Below, one piece after another: positions 1 to 7,743 of a DNA stretch of 64,000 nt. The number at the start of each line of letters is the position of its first letter. Position 1 is the stretch's first letter. A program made the translations under genes and the position numbers. This stretch comes from Collinsella ihumii (lineage in GTDB: Bacteria > Actinomycetota > Coriobacteriia > Coriobacteriales > Coriobacteriaceae): the NCBI RefSeq assembly GCF_900046475.1, contig NZ_FCOU01000012.1, positions 62,001-126,000 on the forward strand. Direction: 5' to 3'. The notes under the pieces were generated by a model. The model searched no databases, was not told the DNA's origin, and saw only the letters and a list, made by a program, of their open reading frames with translations.

Positions 1-4
1 GCAG

Positions 5-39
5 ATGTGCGGTATCTCCACGGTGGGGATACCGCACAT
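5..39. terminator. Hairpin at the window edge, terminator-like
   Basis: Two 12-base arms (ATGTGCGGTATC at 5-16 and GATACCGCACAT at 28-39) pair perfectly around an 11-base loop. A weak T-containing tail follows. It probably ends a gene lying to the left of the window, but the T-tract is poor. Confidence 0.4.
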
Positions 40-55
40 TTCCATTAACAGTATG

Positions 56-85
56 TTGCAGTTTATTCCCTATATGTTTTATAGT
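56..85 (+). promoter_or_regulatory. Putative sigma70 promoter
   Basis: TTGCAG at 56-61 and TATAGT at 80-85 are separated by 18 bases in a locally AT-rich stretch. Transcription would start near 92, giving a leader of about 230 bases before the first supported start codon at 324. I see no gene in that leader. Confidence 0.45.
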
Positions 86-323
86 GTTTTTCTTGAAGCA
101 TGAAACGAAAAAGCACGTCGCCTGCCGTCCGGTGCTCCTCCACCACCCTTGTTCTCCACAATTCCTCCCCTTGTGTTGCCTCTTTTTGTTGTCTTGCCGC
201 GTCCACTTCCAATCATGGTTGAGGGGTACACAATCTAACGGAACGATTCCGGCGGGACGTGCGGCCGCGATCGAACGTGCAGTGCCGCCCTCGCCGTTTG
301 CCATATCCGAAAGGGGCCAGTCC

Positions 324-1241
324 ATGGCTGCATACAGCGACAACTACACCTCGCGCAGGAGGACGCGCGTCTATCAACCCCCTCAGAGCACCCAGGTGCT
401 CAAGCATGAAACCATCGGTCAGACTCAGGCGATCCCGCCCAAGAAGAAACTGTTCGACGGCGTGTCCGTGGCCCAGATCATCGCCGGCGCCGCCGCTGCG
501 GCGACCTCGGTGGCGCTCGCATCCTATATCGGCATCGCGGGATCCATCATCGGCGCCGCGGTCAGCTCGGTTGTGACCGTCGTGTCCTCCCAGATCTACC
601 GCCGCTTCCTCGACGTCAGCGCGCGCAAGCTTAAAGATGCCGGCGCGATCGCGCAGGCAAGCATGCGCGCGTCCCAAAGCGACGACCAGGCCTCGCCGAG
701 CCAGGGAGTCAGAGGGGCGCGCATCGCGCCCGTCAACCTGCGCGAACGCGCGGCGGCGGAGCGCTCCGCGACCCAGAAGAAGGTGGTCGCGTTCTCGATC
801 CTCGCCGCCGTGGTCGCTGTTGCCGTCTGCGCCGCAGCCATCTGGTTCGGCACCTCGGGCGAGGGTATCGGCGAGAAGACCGCGCCGCTCATCCCGACGA
901 CGCAACCCGTCGATACCGGCACGCAGCAGACCGTCGATGACGGCGGCGCGCAGCTTCCCGCGACCACCGAGGACGATGCGGACGCCGTCCAGCCCGACAC
1001 CGCCACCTCCCCTGCCGATGACACCACCCAGACGGAGCCCGAGACCCCGCAGGACCAGCAGACCACGGACGCCACGACGCCTCCGGCCGACACCGCAGGC
1101 AACACGTCATCCGACACCACGGGTTCCGGCGCTTCGGACAGCTCCTCGAGCACGGGCACCGATACGAGTACGGGAAATCCGACCACGCCCCCCTCATCCG
1201 GGGCGGACACCTCTTCTGCAGCCGCCTCTTCGGCCAACTAA
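324..1241 (+). CDS. Hypothetical two-helix membrane protein with Thr/Asp/Ser-rich tail
   Basis: I do not recognise this 305-residue protein. The start at 324 is chosen because AAAGGGG lies just upstream; the frame is open further up but that part is not protein-like. The N-terminus is basic. An Ala/Gly-rich hydrophobic stretch lies near residues 50-85 and a second clear membrane helix near 153-175 (VVAFSILAAVVAVAVCAAAI). The last 120 residues are low-complexity Thr, Asp, Ser, Pro and Gln, typical of an extended extracytoplasmic region. A cell-envelope location is inferred; the function is unknown. It is followed on the same strand by another unrecognised gene, 160 bases away. Confidence 0.75.
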   Translation: MAAYSDNYTSRRRTRVYQPPQSTQVLKHETIGQTQAIPPKKKLFDGVSVAQIIAGAAAAATSVALASYIGIAGSIIGAAVSSVVTVVSSQIYRRFLDVSARKLKDAGAIAQASMRASQSDDQASPSQGVRGARIAPVNLRERAAAERSATQKKVVAFSILAAVVAVAVCAAAIWFGTSGEGIGEKTAPLIPTTQPVDTGTQQTVDDGGAQLPATTEDDADAVQPDTATSPADDTTQTEPETPQDQQTTDATTPPADTAGNTSSDTTGSGASDSSSSTGTDTSTGNPTTPPSSGADTSSAAASSAN

Positions 1242-1401
1242 TCCCCCGCATCGAGCATCAGCAGCCAGGCGGTTGTCTCCCGTAGGCGCGAGGGCCGCCT
1301 ACAGGATTTATCTGCGCGCACATCCGCCCCGCCGCCCGGTCGGAAAAAGGCTATCCGCTCGATGGTAATATGGCTATGGACGAACATGGGAAGAGGGGCA
1401 C

Positions 1402-2685
1402 ATGAGCAAGCAACCGGTCAAGCCGACGCTGTCCGTCGGCAATCATATCTATCTCTATCAGCTTCTATCGACGGCCATCGGATGCGGGAAGCAGACCCTG
1501 GCGCCCAAGATCGAAGAAGTCCTTGCAGCCGAGCGCATGACCGCCGAGGACCTCGGGTTCTCCGACACGCGAGAGCTGCTGGAAGAGCTCGACGACTTCA
1601 TCACGCTGACCGTGTTCAAAGGTGGCCGCATCTACGCCACCATCAACGCGCAGCCCGCATGGGACGAGGCGCTGGCGGCCCCCGAAAAGACCGCTGCGCA
1701 GAAATCGGGCAAGTCCTGGAAGCGCAAGAAGACCGACAAGGGCCTGAAACCCGTAAAGCCGCGCCGCGTCAAGCGCGAAGAGCCCAAGCCGCAAGAAGAG
1801 CCGGTCGAAGAGCCGACGCAAGATGCCTCGGAGACCGCCGAGGAGGCCATGGAGACCGAGCCGCAAGCCGCAGCGCAGCAGGAGCAGCTCGCTGAGGAGC
1901 CGGTCGAGCAGCCGTCTGAGGAAGCCACCTCGACAGAATCCGATACGCAAGACGATCATGATGGGGACGCCGACGAGCAGCTCTCCGATGACGCCGCGGA
2001 ACCCGTCGATGGCGTGAACGCGCCGGAAGAGCCCGAGAAACCGGAGGCGGAGTCTCCGCAGCCCGCCATCACGCTCACGGTCGTCTACGATCCCGAGAAC
2101 GCCAATGCCGGCATGCAGACGCTCGAATCGACGCCCGGCATCAGCCCGTCCGAAGTCGCCATAGAGGTGCAGGAGGACGCAGAGCCCGAGGTCGAGCAAG
2201 AAGCCACGCCATCCGATGCGCCGGACATGCCGCCTGCGGCATCCGATGAGCCCCGGGCGCCGGAACCGACAACGGAGACGGCTCCCCAGGAGCCAGCGGA
2301 CGCACCTACGGAAACCCTTGAACCTGAACCGCAGCCGGTCACTCCGCCGGAACCGGTGCCGCCCGCCGCACCCGTCATCCCGGACGACTACCCTCGGGAT
2401 TTCACGGTCGACGTCTACTGCCCCGGCGACCTGCTGCGGGAGATCTCCTATCTGCTCCCCTACGGCGCCGACGTCATGGGCATCCTCAACGAGTACTACT
2501 ACATCGCCCAGCTCCGCAACACGATCGAGGCAGCGCGCAACCGCGCGACGTTCCCCTTCGGGTATGCGCGGGACGGCGAGCGCCGTTATGCCACGGTGCG
2601 CATCAAGCGCAGCGCGACGGCCAGCGGCACCTCCTGGGTCATCGACAAGCTCGAGGTCGACGAACCGAAAGGAAGTGCTGAATAA
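1402..2685 (+). CDS. Hypothetical acidic protein with conserved-looking ends
   Basis: A 427-residue protein without a recognised family. The start follows AAGAGGGGCAC. Residues 1-100 form a compact N-terminal domain, including SVGNHIYLYQLLS and LGFSDTRELLEELDDFITLT, which recalls a winged-helix or LOTUS-like fold, though I cannot establish that. Residues 110-325 are a Glu/Pro/Ala/Asp-rich linker. The last 100 residues (from YPRDFTVDVYCPGDLLREIS) form a second globular domain. No signal peptide or membrane helix is seen, so it is probably cytoplasmic. A strong hairpin follows, shared with the convergent ettA. Confidence 0.7.
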   Translation: MSKQPVKPTLSVGNHIYLYQLLSTAIGCGKQTLAPKIEEVLAAERMTAEDLGFSDTRELLEELDDFITLTVFKGGRIYATINAQPAWDEALAAPEKTAAQKSGKSWKRKKTDKGLKPVKPRRVKREEPKPQEEPVEEPTQDASETAEEAMETEPQAAAQQEQLAEEPVEQPSEEATSTESDTQDDHDGDADEQLSDDAAEPVDGVNAPEEPEKPEAESPQPAITLTVVYDPENANAGMQTLESTPGISPSEVAIEVQEDAEPEVEQEATPSDAPDMPPAASDEPRAPEPTTETAPQEPADAPTETLEPEPQPVTPPEPVPPAAPVIPDDYPRDFTVDVYCPGDLLREISYLLPYGADVMGILNEYYYIAQLRNTIEAARNRATFPFGYARDGERRYATVRIKRSATASGTSWVIDKLEVDEPKGSAE

Positions 2686-2730
2686 TAGCCTTCGCGCCTG
2701 TCGGCCCTCTCCTGAGGTCCACATCTACGA

Positions 2731-2768
2731 AAAGCCGCCTCGGGACCCGAAGGCCCCGAGGCGGCTTT
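2731..2768. terminator. Bidirectional terminator between convergent genes
   Basis: Arms AAAGCCGCCTCGGG (2731-2744) and CCCGAGGCGGCTTT (2755-2768) pair perfectly around a 10-base loop. The A and T ends provide a U-tract in either direction, fitting its place between the gene ending at 2685 and ettA ending at 2803. Confidence 0.75.
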
Positions 2769-2802
2769 CCTCAGTGCTGCCGGTAAACCTACAGCCAGCG
2801 CA

Positions 2803-4482
2803 CTAGTCGCGCGTCAGCTTGCGGCGGATGCGATGCGGCTGCGCGGCGTCCTCGCCCAGACGCGCCACGCGGTTCTCCTGGTAGGACTGGAAGTTGCCCT
2901 CGAACCAGTACCAGTTGCCCGGATTCTCGTCGGTGCCCTCCCACGCCAGGATGTGCGTGGCCACGCGGTCCAGGAACATGCGGTCGTGGCTGATGACGAC
3001 CGAGCATCCCGGGAACTCGAGCAGTGCCGCCTCGAGCGACGACAGGGTCTCGACGTCCAGGTCGTTGGTCGGCTCGTCGAGCAGCAGCAGGTTGCCGCCC
3101 TGCTTGAGCGTGAGCGCCAGATTCAGGCGGTTGCGCTCACCGCCAGACAGCACGCCGGCGCGTTTCTGCTGGTCAGATCCCTTGAAGCCGAAGCTCGCCA
3201 CATAGGCGCGGCTCGGCACCTCGGTCTCGCCCACGAGCATCTTGTCGGTGCCGCCCGAGACGACCTCCCACAACGATTTGTCGGGGTCGATGCCCTCGCG
3301 CATCTGGTCGACATAGGAGATCTTCACGGTCTCGCCCAGCTCGATGGAGCCCGACGTCGGCTGCTCGGTGCCCACGATCATCTTGAACAGAGTCGACTTG
3401 CCCACGCCGTTGGGGCCGATGACGCCCACGATGCCGTTGCGCGGCAGGCTGAAGGTCAGATCATCGATGAGCACGCGACCGTCGAACTCCTTGTGGAGAT
3501 GCTCGACCTCGAGGACCTTCGCGCCCAGGCGCGGACCGACCGGGATGCGGATATCGGTGTAGTCGAGCTTCTGGCTGGCGCGGGCCTCGGCCTCCATCTC
3601 CTCGTAGCGCTCGAGACGGGCCTTGTTCTTGGCCTGGCGGGCCTTGGGGCTGCTGCGCACCCACTCGAGCTCGGCGGCCATGCGCTTGGCGAGCTTGGCG
3701 TCGCGCTGGCCCTGCGCGGCGATACGCGCTGCCTTGGTCTCGAGATAGGTGGAGTAGTTGCCCTTGTAGGGGTACAGGTGTCCGCGGTCGACCTCGCAGA
3801 TCCACTCGGCGACGTTGTCGAGGAAGTAGCGGTCGTGGGTGACGGCGAGCACGGCGCCCGGATAGTTGTGCAGGAAGTGCTCGAGCCACAGGACGGACTC
3901 AGCGTCCAGATGGTTCGTGGGCTCGTCAAGCAGCAGCAGGTCGGGAGCCTCGAGCAGCAGCTTGCACAAGGCCACGCGACGACGCTCGCCGCCCGACAGG
4001 ACGGAGACGGGCATATCGGCGTCCGGGCACTGCAGCGCGTCCATGGCCTGGCCGAGCTTGCTGTCGATGTCCCAGCCGTCGGCCGCATCGATCTCGTCCT
4101 GCAGCCTGCCCATCTCCGCCATGAGGGCGTCCATGTCGCAGTCCGGGTCGCACATCTCCTCGCCGATCTTGTTGAAGCGGTCGACCTTGGCGAGCAGGTC
4201 GCCGAATGCCATGCGGATGTTCTCGATGACGGTCTTGTCGTCGTCGAGCGGCGGCTCCTGCTCGAGCAGGCCCACCGTGTAACCGGGCGTCAGACGGGCC
4301 TCGCCGTTGGAGACCTCCTCCTTGCCCGCCATGATCTTGAGCAGCGTCGATTTGCCCATGCCGTTGGGGCCCACGACGCCGATCTTGGCACCGGGGTAAA
4401 ACGACAGGGTGACGTCGTCCAAAATCACCTTGTCGCCATGCGCCTTGCGCGCCTGATACATCTGATATACGAACTCTGCCAT
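2803..4482 (-). CDS. ettA: Energy-dependent translational throttle protein EttA (ABC-F ATPase)
   Basis: The 559-residue product has the EttA layout: two ABC ATPase domains on one chain and no membrane segments. Walker A motifs are GPNGMGKST (near residue 40) and GPNGVGKST (near 355), with signature motifs LSGGERRRVAL and LSGGERNRLNL and Walker B LLLLDEPTNHLD and LLLLDEPTNDLD. The linker is rich in Lys, Arg and Glu as in ABC-F proteins. The N-terminus MAEFVYQMYQARKAHGDKV is characteristic of EttA and fixes the start at 4482, with GGGAG five bases upstream. EttA binds the ribosomal E site and gates the first elongation steps according to ATP/ADP ratio. It is monocistronic and divergent from tcdA. 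Confidence 0.93.
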   Translation of the reverse strand: MAEFVYQMYQARKAHGDKVILDDVTLSFYPGAKIGVVGPNGMGKSTLLKIMAGKEEVSNGEARLTPGYTVGLLEQEPPLDDDKTVIENIRMAFGDLLAKVDRFNKIGEEMCDPDCDMDALMAEMGRLQDEIDAADGWDIDSKLGQAMDALQCPDADMPVSVLSGGERRRVALCKLLLEAPDLLLLDEPTNHLDAESVLWLEHFLHNYPGAVLAVTHDRYFLDNVAEWICEVDRGHLYPYKGNYSTYLETKAARIAAQGQRDAKLAKRMAAELEWVRSSPKARQAKNKARLERYEEMEAEARASQKLDYTDIRIPVGPRLGAKVLEVEHLHKEFDGRVLIDDLTFSLPRNGIVGVIGPNGVGKSTLFKMIVGTEQPTSGSIELGETVKISYVDQMREGIDPDKSLWEVVSGGTDKMLVGETEVPSRAYVASFGFKGSDQQKRAGVLSGGERNRLNLALTLKQGGNLLLLDEPTNDLDVETLSSLEAALLEFPGCSVVISHDRMFLDRVATHILAWEGTDENPGNWYWFEGNFQSYQENRVARLGEDAAQPHRIRRKLTRD

Positions 4483-4672
4483 GCATACTCCCTGTATGGT
4501 CATCTGACACGTATGGGTCTATCGTCGCAGATACGCGAGGTTGCCTCCATACCAAAACGGGCGCCCGACAACACTTCCACAGGCAAGGCGGAGGCAGGAG
4601 AGGCGACAACGAGGCGGAGCATGTGCCGCCTAACCTATAATGTGCATCAACGTTCCGAGGGAAAGGCGCCGT

Positions 4673-5446
4673 ATGCAGGAAACAGCAACCGACCGGCTTC
4701 GCATCATCATGGGAGACGAGGGGCTCGAGCGCCTGCAAAGCGCAACGGTCATGGTGTTCGGCTGCGGCGGCGTCGGGTCGAGCTGCATCGAGGCGCTCGC
4801 CCGCGCGTTTATCGGTCGGATCGTCATCGTCGACAAGGACGTGGTGGCGCCGAGCAACATCAACCGGCAGGCCATCGCTTTCACGAGCACCGTCGGCAAG
4901 CGCAAGGTCGACGTGATGGCCGGCATGATCCGCGACATCAACCCCGCGTGCACCGTCATCGCTTACGACGCCTTCGTGCTGCCTGAAAACCTCGAGGGCC
5001 TGTTTGATGAGTGCCTGGCCGCCTGCAGCGGACGCATCGATTACATCGTGGACGCCATCGACACGGTTTCGGCCAAGCTCGCGCTGGCCCAGCTCGCCGA
5101 CGAGCGCGGCGTGCCGCTCATCAGCAGCATGGGAGCGGCCAACAAGCTGCACCCGGAGTGCCTGCGGATATGCGATATCCGCGAAACGGAGCGCGACCCC
5201 CTCGCCCGCGTCATGCGCAAGGAATGCCGCCGACGCGGGATTCGCCGCCTGCAGGTGCTCTACTCCTGCGAGGACCCGATCGACCTTTTCGCGCGCGGAC
5301 AGGGGCAACCGGGCGAGCGCGTGCTGGGAACGGCATCGTTCATGCCGCCGATCATGGGGCAGATGATTGCCGGCGAGGTCATACGGCAGATCTCCGGTGT
5401 GGGATGCGGTAGGGCATGCGCAGGCGGCGCCCGGCGCGACCGCTAG
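4673..5446 (+). CDS. tcdA: tRNA threonylcarbamoyladenosine dehydratase (ThiF/E1-like)
   Basis: A 257-residue protein of the E1-like ThiF family. The nucleotide-binding GCGGVGSS motif lies near residue 30, followed by VIVDKDVVAPSNINRQ, the adenylation segment, and later DAIDTVSAKLAL. Family members of this length without a rhodanese domain are usually TcdA/CsdL, which cyclises N6-threonylcarbamoyladenosine at position 37 of ANN-decoding tRNAs using ATP. The start at 4673 has GAAAGG upstream. The next gene on the same strand, a TatD hydrolase, begins 31 bases later, so the two are likely cotranscribed. Another ThiF-type activating enzyme cannot be excluded. Confidence 0.85.
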   Translation: MQETATDRLRIIMGDEGLERLQSATVMVFGCGGVGSSCIEALARAFIGRIVIVDKDVVAPSNINRQAIAFTSTVGKRKVDVMAGMIRDINPACTVIAYDAFVLPENLEGLFDECLAACSGRIDYIVDAIDTVSAKLALAQLADERGVPLISSMGAANKLHPECLRICDIRETERDPLARVMRKECRRRGIRRLQVLYSCEDPIDLFARGQGQPGERVLGTASFMPPIMGQMIAGEVIRQISGVGCGRACAGGARRDR

Positions 5447-5477
5447 CCTCGGTGGGCCGAACTTCCAAGGAGGAGCC

Positions 5478-6236
5478 ATGCGCTACGTCGATATGCACTG
5501 CCACCTCGGGCTCATGCGCGACGGCCTCGCCTGCGCGCGAGAGGCCGAGATGCGCGGCATCGGGATCCTCGACGCCAGCGTGACCCCTGCGGGCTACAGC
5601 GCCTCGCGGGAGGCATACGCCGCCTGCCCCAACGTCCGCGTCGCCGCGGGCCTCCATCCGTGGTGGCTATCGGATGGAACCTGCGACGACGCGGATGTCG
5701 ACGCCCTCGTCGAGCTCGTCTCCAATACGCCGCGCGTCGGCGAAGTCGGCCTTGATTTCAGCACGAAGCACCTTCCGAGCAAAGACGCCCAGGTGCACGC
5801 GTTCACGCGCGTCGCCCGCGCCTGCACAGAGCACCCGCTTGACGGGCGTCTCCTGACCATTCATGCCGTGCGTTCGGCCGACACGGTGCTCGACATCCTC
5901 GAAGAGACCGGGCTTGTGCTCGAATCCGTCTGCATCTTTCACTGGTTTTCCGGGACGAGCGACGAGCTCGCCCGCGCGCGGCGCGCCGGCTGCTGGTTCT
6001 CCATCAACGCGCATATGCTCGCCACCCGCAAAGGCCGCGAGTACGCGCGCATCGTTCCCGAGGACAGGCTGCTGCTCGAAACCGATGCGCCGCCGTCGAA
6101 CGCCGATTTCGGCTGCGCGGAGCTGGAACGCGAACTCGCGGACACGTCTGAGCGCCTTGCCGCCATCAGGCATGCCGATGCACGCGAACTCGCCTGTCGC
6201 ATCGCTGAGCGCAGCGCCGCGCTTCTCGACCTCTAA
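5478..6236 (+). CDS. TatD family metal-dependent hydrolase
   Basis: A 252-residue TIM-barrel hydrolase. The start at 5478 has a perfect AAGGAGG. The N-terminal metal-binding motif is DMHCHLG. Later family landmarks are GEVGLDF, the His in FHWFSG near residue 157, and LLETDAPPS near residue 200. TatD proteins are Mg-dependent deoxyribonucleases acting in DNA repair and tRNA or peptide quality control, but substrates differ among paralogs. It lies 31 bases after tcdA and is probably in the same transcript. Confidence 0.82.
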   Translation: MRYVDMHCHLGLMRDGLACAREAEMRGIGILDASVTPAGYSASREAYAACPNVRVAAGLHPWWLSDGTCDDADVDALVELVSNTPRVGEVGLDFSTKHLPSKDAQVHAFTRVARACTEHPLDGRLLTIHAVRSADTVLDILEETGLVLESVCIFHWFSGTSDELARARRAGCWFSINAHMLATRKGREYARIVPEDRLLLETDAPPSNADFGCAELERELADTSERLAAIRHADARELACRIAERSAALLDL

Positions 6237-6294
6237 ACCGGGCGCCTTCCCTGCAGTGGTCTCATTCGCCGCGGGGACGGGTTCAGACCCCGAT

Positions 6295-6373
6295 CATTCA
6301 TGAACGAACGAGGGCCTTTTCGGCGTTTGCGCAGGATTCGTTTATTTGACTCCCCTCTAAATTCATGAATGAG
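6295..6373. repeat. TTCATGAA-bounded dispersed repeat, copy A
   Basis: About 79 bases bounded by TTCATGAA palindromes. It shares a core (GCGTTTGCGCAGGATTCGTT, then TTTGAC and CCCCT) with copies at 13894-13973 and 58659-58737. It lies just after the TatD gene. Confidence 0.75.
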
Positions 6374-6525
6374 CGGGCTGCGGCGCTCCGCTTCAAACCG
6401 ATCCTGGAAGGTCCGCGCCTGCTGCCGAGCAGCGTGTTCGCTCCCCCGAATTGCCGTGCATAACTGCGCATCGCGCGGGTAAGGAGCCAGTAGAAGGCAG
6501 AACCACGATACGGAAGGGAGCCATC

Positions 6526-6795
6526 ATGATCGATTTCAACGCCATCGTCACACTTGCTGGGATGCTCGCTTCGCTTGCGATCGTGTTCGTCGTGCTCGAA
6601 GCCTCTTCCATCGCCGTCCCGGCAGCCATCAAACGTGCCGCCACGTGGGTCAATCCCCGCAACGAGCGCCTGGTGTGGGCACAGCGCCATCCCGCGAGAG
6701 AGGTGAGCGGCATCGCCTCGTTCGCAGGTCGCAAGCTGCACGCGGCGCTCACCCGCCCGAGCATGAACACCATGCCGATTCGCCAGGCGGCATAG
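6526..6795 (+). CDS. Small single-pass membrane protein
   Basis: An 89-residue protein with a strong ribosome binding site (GGAAGGGAG, 6 bases before ATG). Residues 7-32 are hydrophobic (IVTLAGMLASLAIVFVVLEA) and form one N-terminal membrane helix. The rest is basic (pattern RAATWVNPRNERLVWAQRH) and probably cytoplasmic. I do not recognise a family. It stands alone between a dispersed repeat and its own intrinsic terminator, which supports it as a real transcription unit. GC and codon use match the neighbours. Confidence 0.65.
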   Translation: MIDFNAIVTLAGMLASLAIVFVVLEASSIAVPAAIKRAATWVNPRNERLVWAQRHPAREVSGIASFAGRKLHAALTRPSMNTMPIRQAA

Positions 6796-6823
6796 CGCCG
6801 CTCAGCCGCACATCGTCGACAGC

Positions 6824-6854
6824 AAGACGGGGACCCGCGGGTCCCCGTCTTTTT
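6824..6854 (+). terminator. Intrinsic terminator
   Basis: AAGACGGGGACCCG pairs with CGGGTCCCCGTCTT to give a gap-free palindromic stem, followed by a T-run. It ends the small membrane protein gene. Confidence 0.85.
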
Positions 6855-6861
6855 GAGCAAG

Positions 6862-6970
6862 CGCGTGCAAATTCGGGGACGTACCTTCCGCATGCATGTT
6901 TGCACGCCGAAGGTACGTCCCCGAATTTGCATACGTGCATGCGGGAGGTACGTCCCCGAATTTGCACGCG
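6862..6970. repeat. Three-unit palindromic repeat (GGGGACGTACC family)
   Basis: One forward unit (GTGCAAATTCGGGGACGTACC from about 6865) and two inverted units (GGTACGTCCCCGAATTTGCA from about 6911 and again from about 6947) are clustered. The outer pair forms arms of about 35 bases with one mismatch. The same core recurs in the palindrome at 62985-63062. Confidence 0.8.
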
Positions 6971-6997
6971 TCTTCACGCTGCCGTGGGCCGAATCGA

Positions 6998-7660
6998 TCA
7001 GCGCTCCCCTATGCGCAGAAGGTCGGGGATCTGATCGATGATGAGGTTCGCCTGATCCTGAGAGAAGCCGAAGCGCTCCTCGCGCTTGGCGATGACCGTG
7101 AGCCCCGCGGCGCATCCGGCGGCGATGCCGTACACCGAGTCCTCCACGCAGCAGCACGCGCTGGCGGGAAGCCCCAGCAGCTCCAGCGTGTGCAGGTAGA
7201 TCTCGGGATTGGGCTTGCTTTGATGGAACTGCTCGCCCGACACGATGGGCTCGAACCGGCCCGTCAGACCGCACGCGCTGAGGACCTTGTCGATATTCGC
7301 CAGCGGAGAGGAGGACGCCAGCGCAACGCGGACCCCCATCCCGTGCAGCGCCTCCACCGTCTCGGCGACACCGGGGTTCAACAGCTGCGCGTACGGCCGC
7401 GGGCGATGCGACGCCCACTCGTTGTAGATCGCCTCCGCCTCGTCACCGGACAGCTCGCCGCGGCCCCCGCGGCGCATCCACATCTGCAGATTGCGCTGAA
7501 AATCCTGGTGCGACATGCCGACCTGATGCTTGCATTCATCAACGGTGATGCCCAGTCCGAGCTCTTCGCTCATGACGAGCAGCTCGTCGAAGTAGAACTT
7601 CTCGGTATCGACGATCACGCCGTCCATATCGAAGATGACGGCCTTGAAGGGAAATGCCAC
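6998..7660 (-). CDS. HAD-superfamily phosphatase, beta-phosphoglucomutase-like
   Basis: A 220-residue HAD hydrolase starting at a GTG with AAAGGA nine bases upstream. Motif I is FDMDGVIVDTE near residue 10, motif II ALASSS near 115, motif III the Lys in QSKPNPEIY near 150, and motif IV CCVEDSVYGI near 170. The large alpha-helical C1 cap places it with the beta-phosphoglucomutase and phosphoglycolate phosphatase group. The substrate cannot be told from sequence. It is transcribed in the same direction as pgi and lies 83 bases downstream of it, across a terminator. Confidence 0.85.
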   Translation of the reverse strand: MAFPFKAVIFDMDGVIVDTEKFYFDELLVMSEELGLGITVDECKHQVGMSHQDFQRNLQMWMRRGGRGELSGDEAEAIYNEWASHRPRPYAQLLNPGVAETVEALHGMGVRVALASSSPLANIDKVLSACGLTGRFEPIVSGEQFHQSKPNPEIYLHTLELLGLPASACCCVEDSVYGIAAGCAAGLTVIAKREERFGFSQDQANLIIDQIPDLLRIGER

Positions 7661-7683
7661 GGCGAATAATCCTTTCGGTCACA

Positions 7684-7717
7684 GAAAAGGGACTGCCCCG
7701 AAAAGACGGGGCAGTCC
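7684..7717 (-). terminator. Intrinsic terminator of pgi
   Basis: GGGACTGCCCCG pairs with CGGGGCAGTCCC around AAAAGA. On the minus strand the stem is followed by TTTTC. It separates pgi from the downstream HAD gene. Confidence 0.8.
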
Positions 7718-7743
7718 CGATACGTCACGCAGACGCAAGCGGG

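Noticed and set aside
2833-4986. 717-residue plus-strand frame opposite ettA
   Set aside because: Antisense shadow of a clear ABC-F gene in GC-rich DNA; composition is unlike a protein. Similar long shadows lie opposite pgi, the S8 protease, polA, the ABC-F gene and the pst genes.
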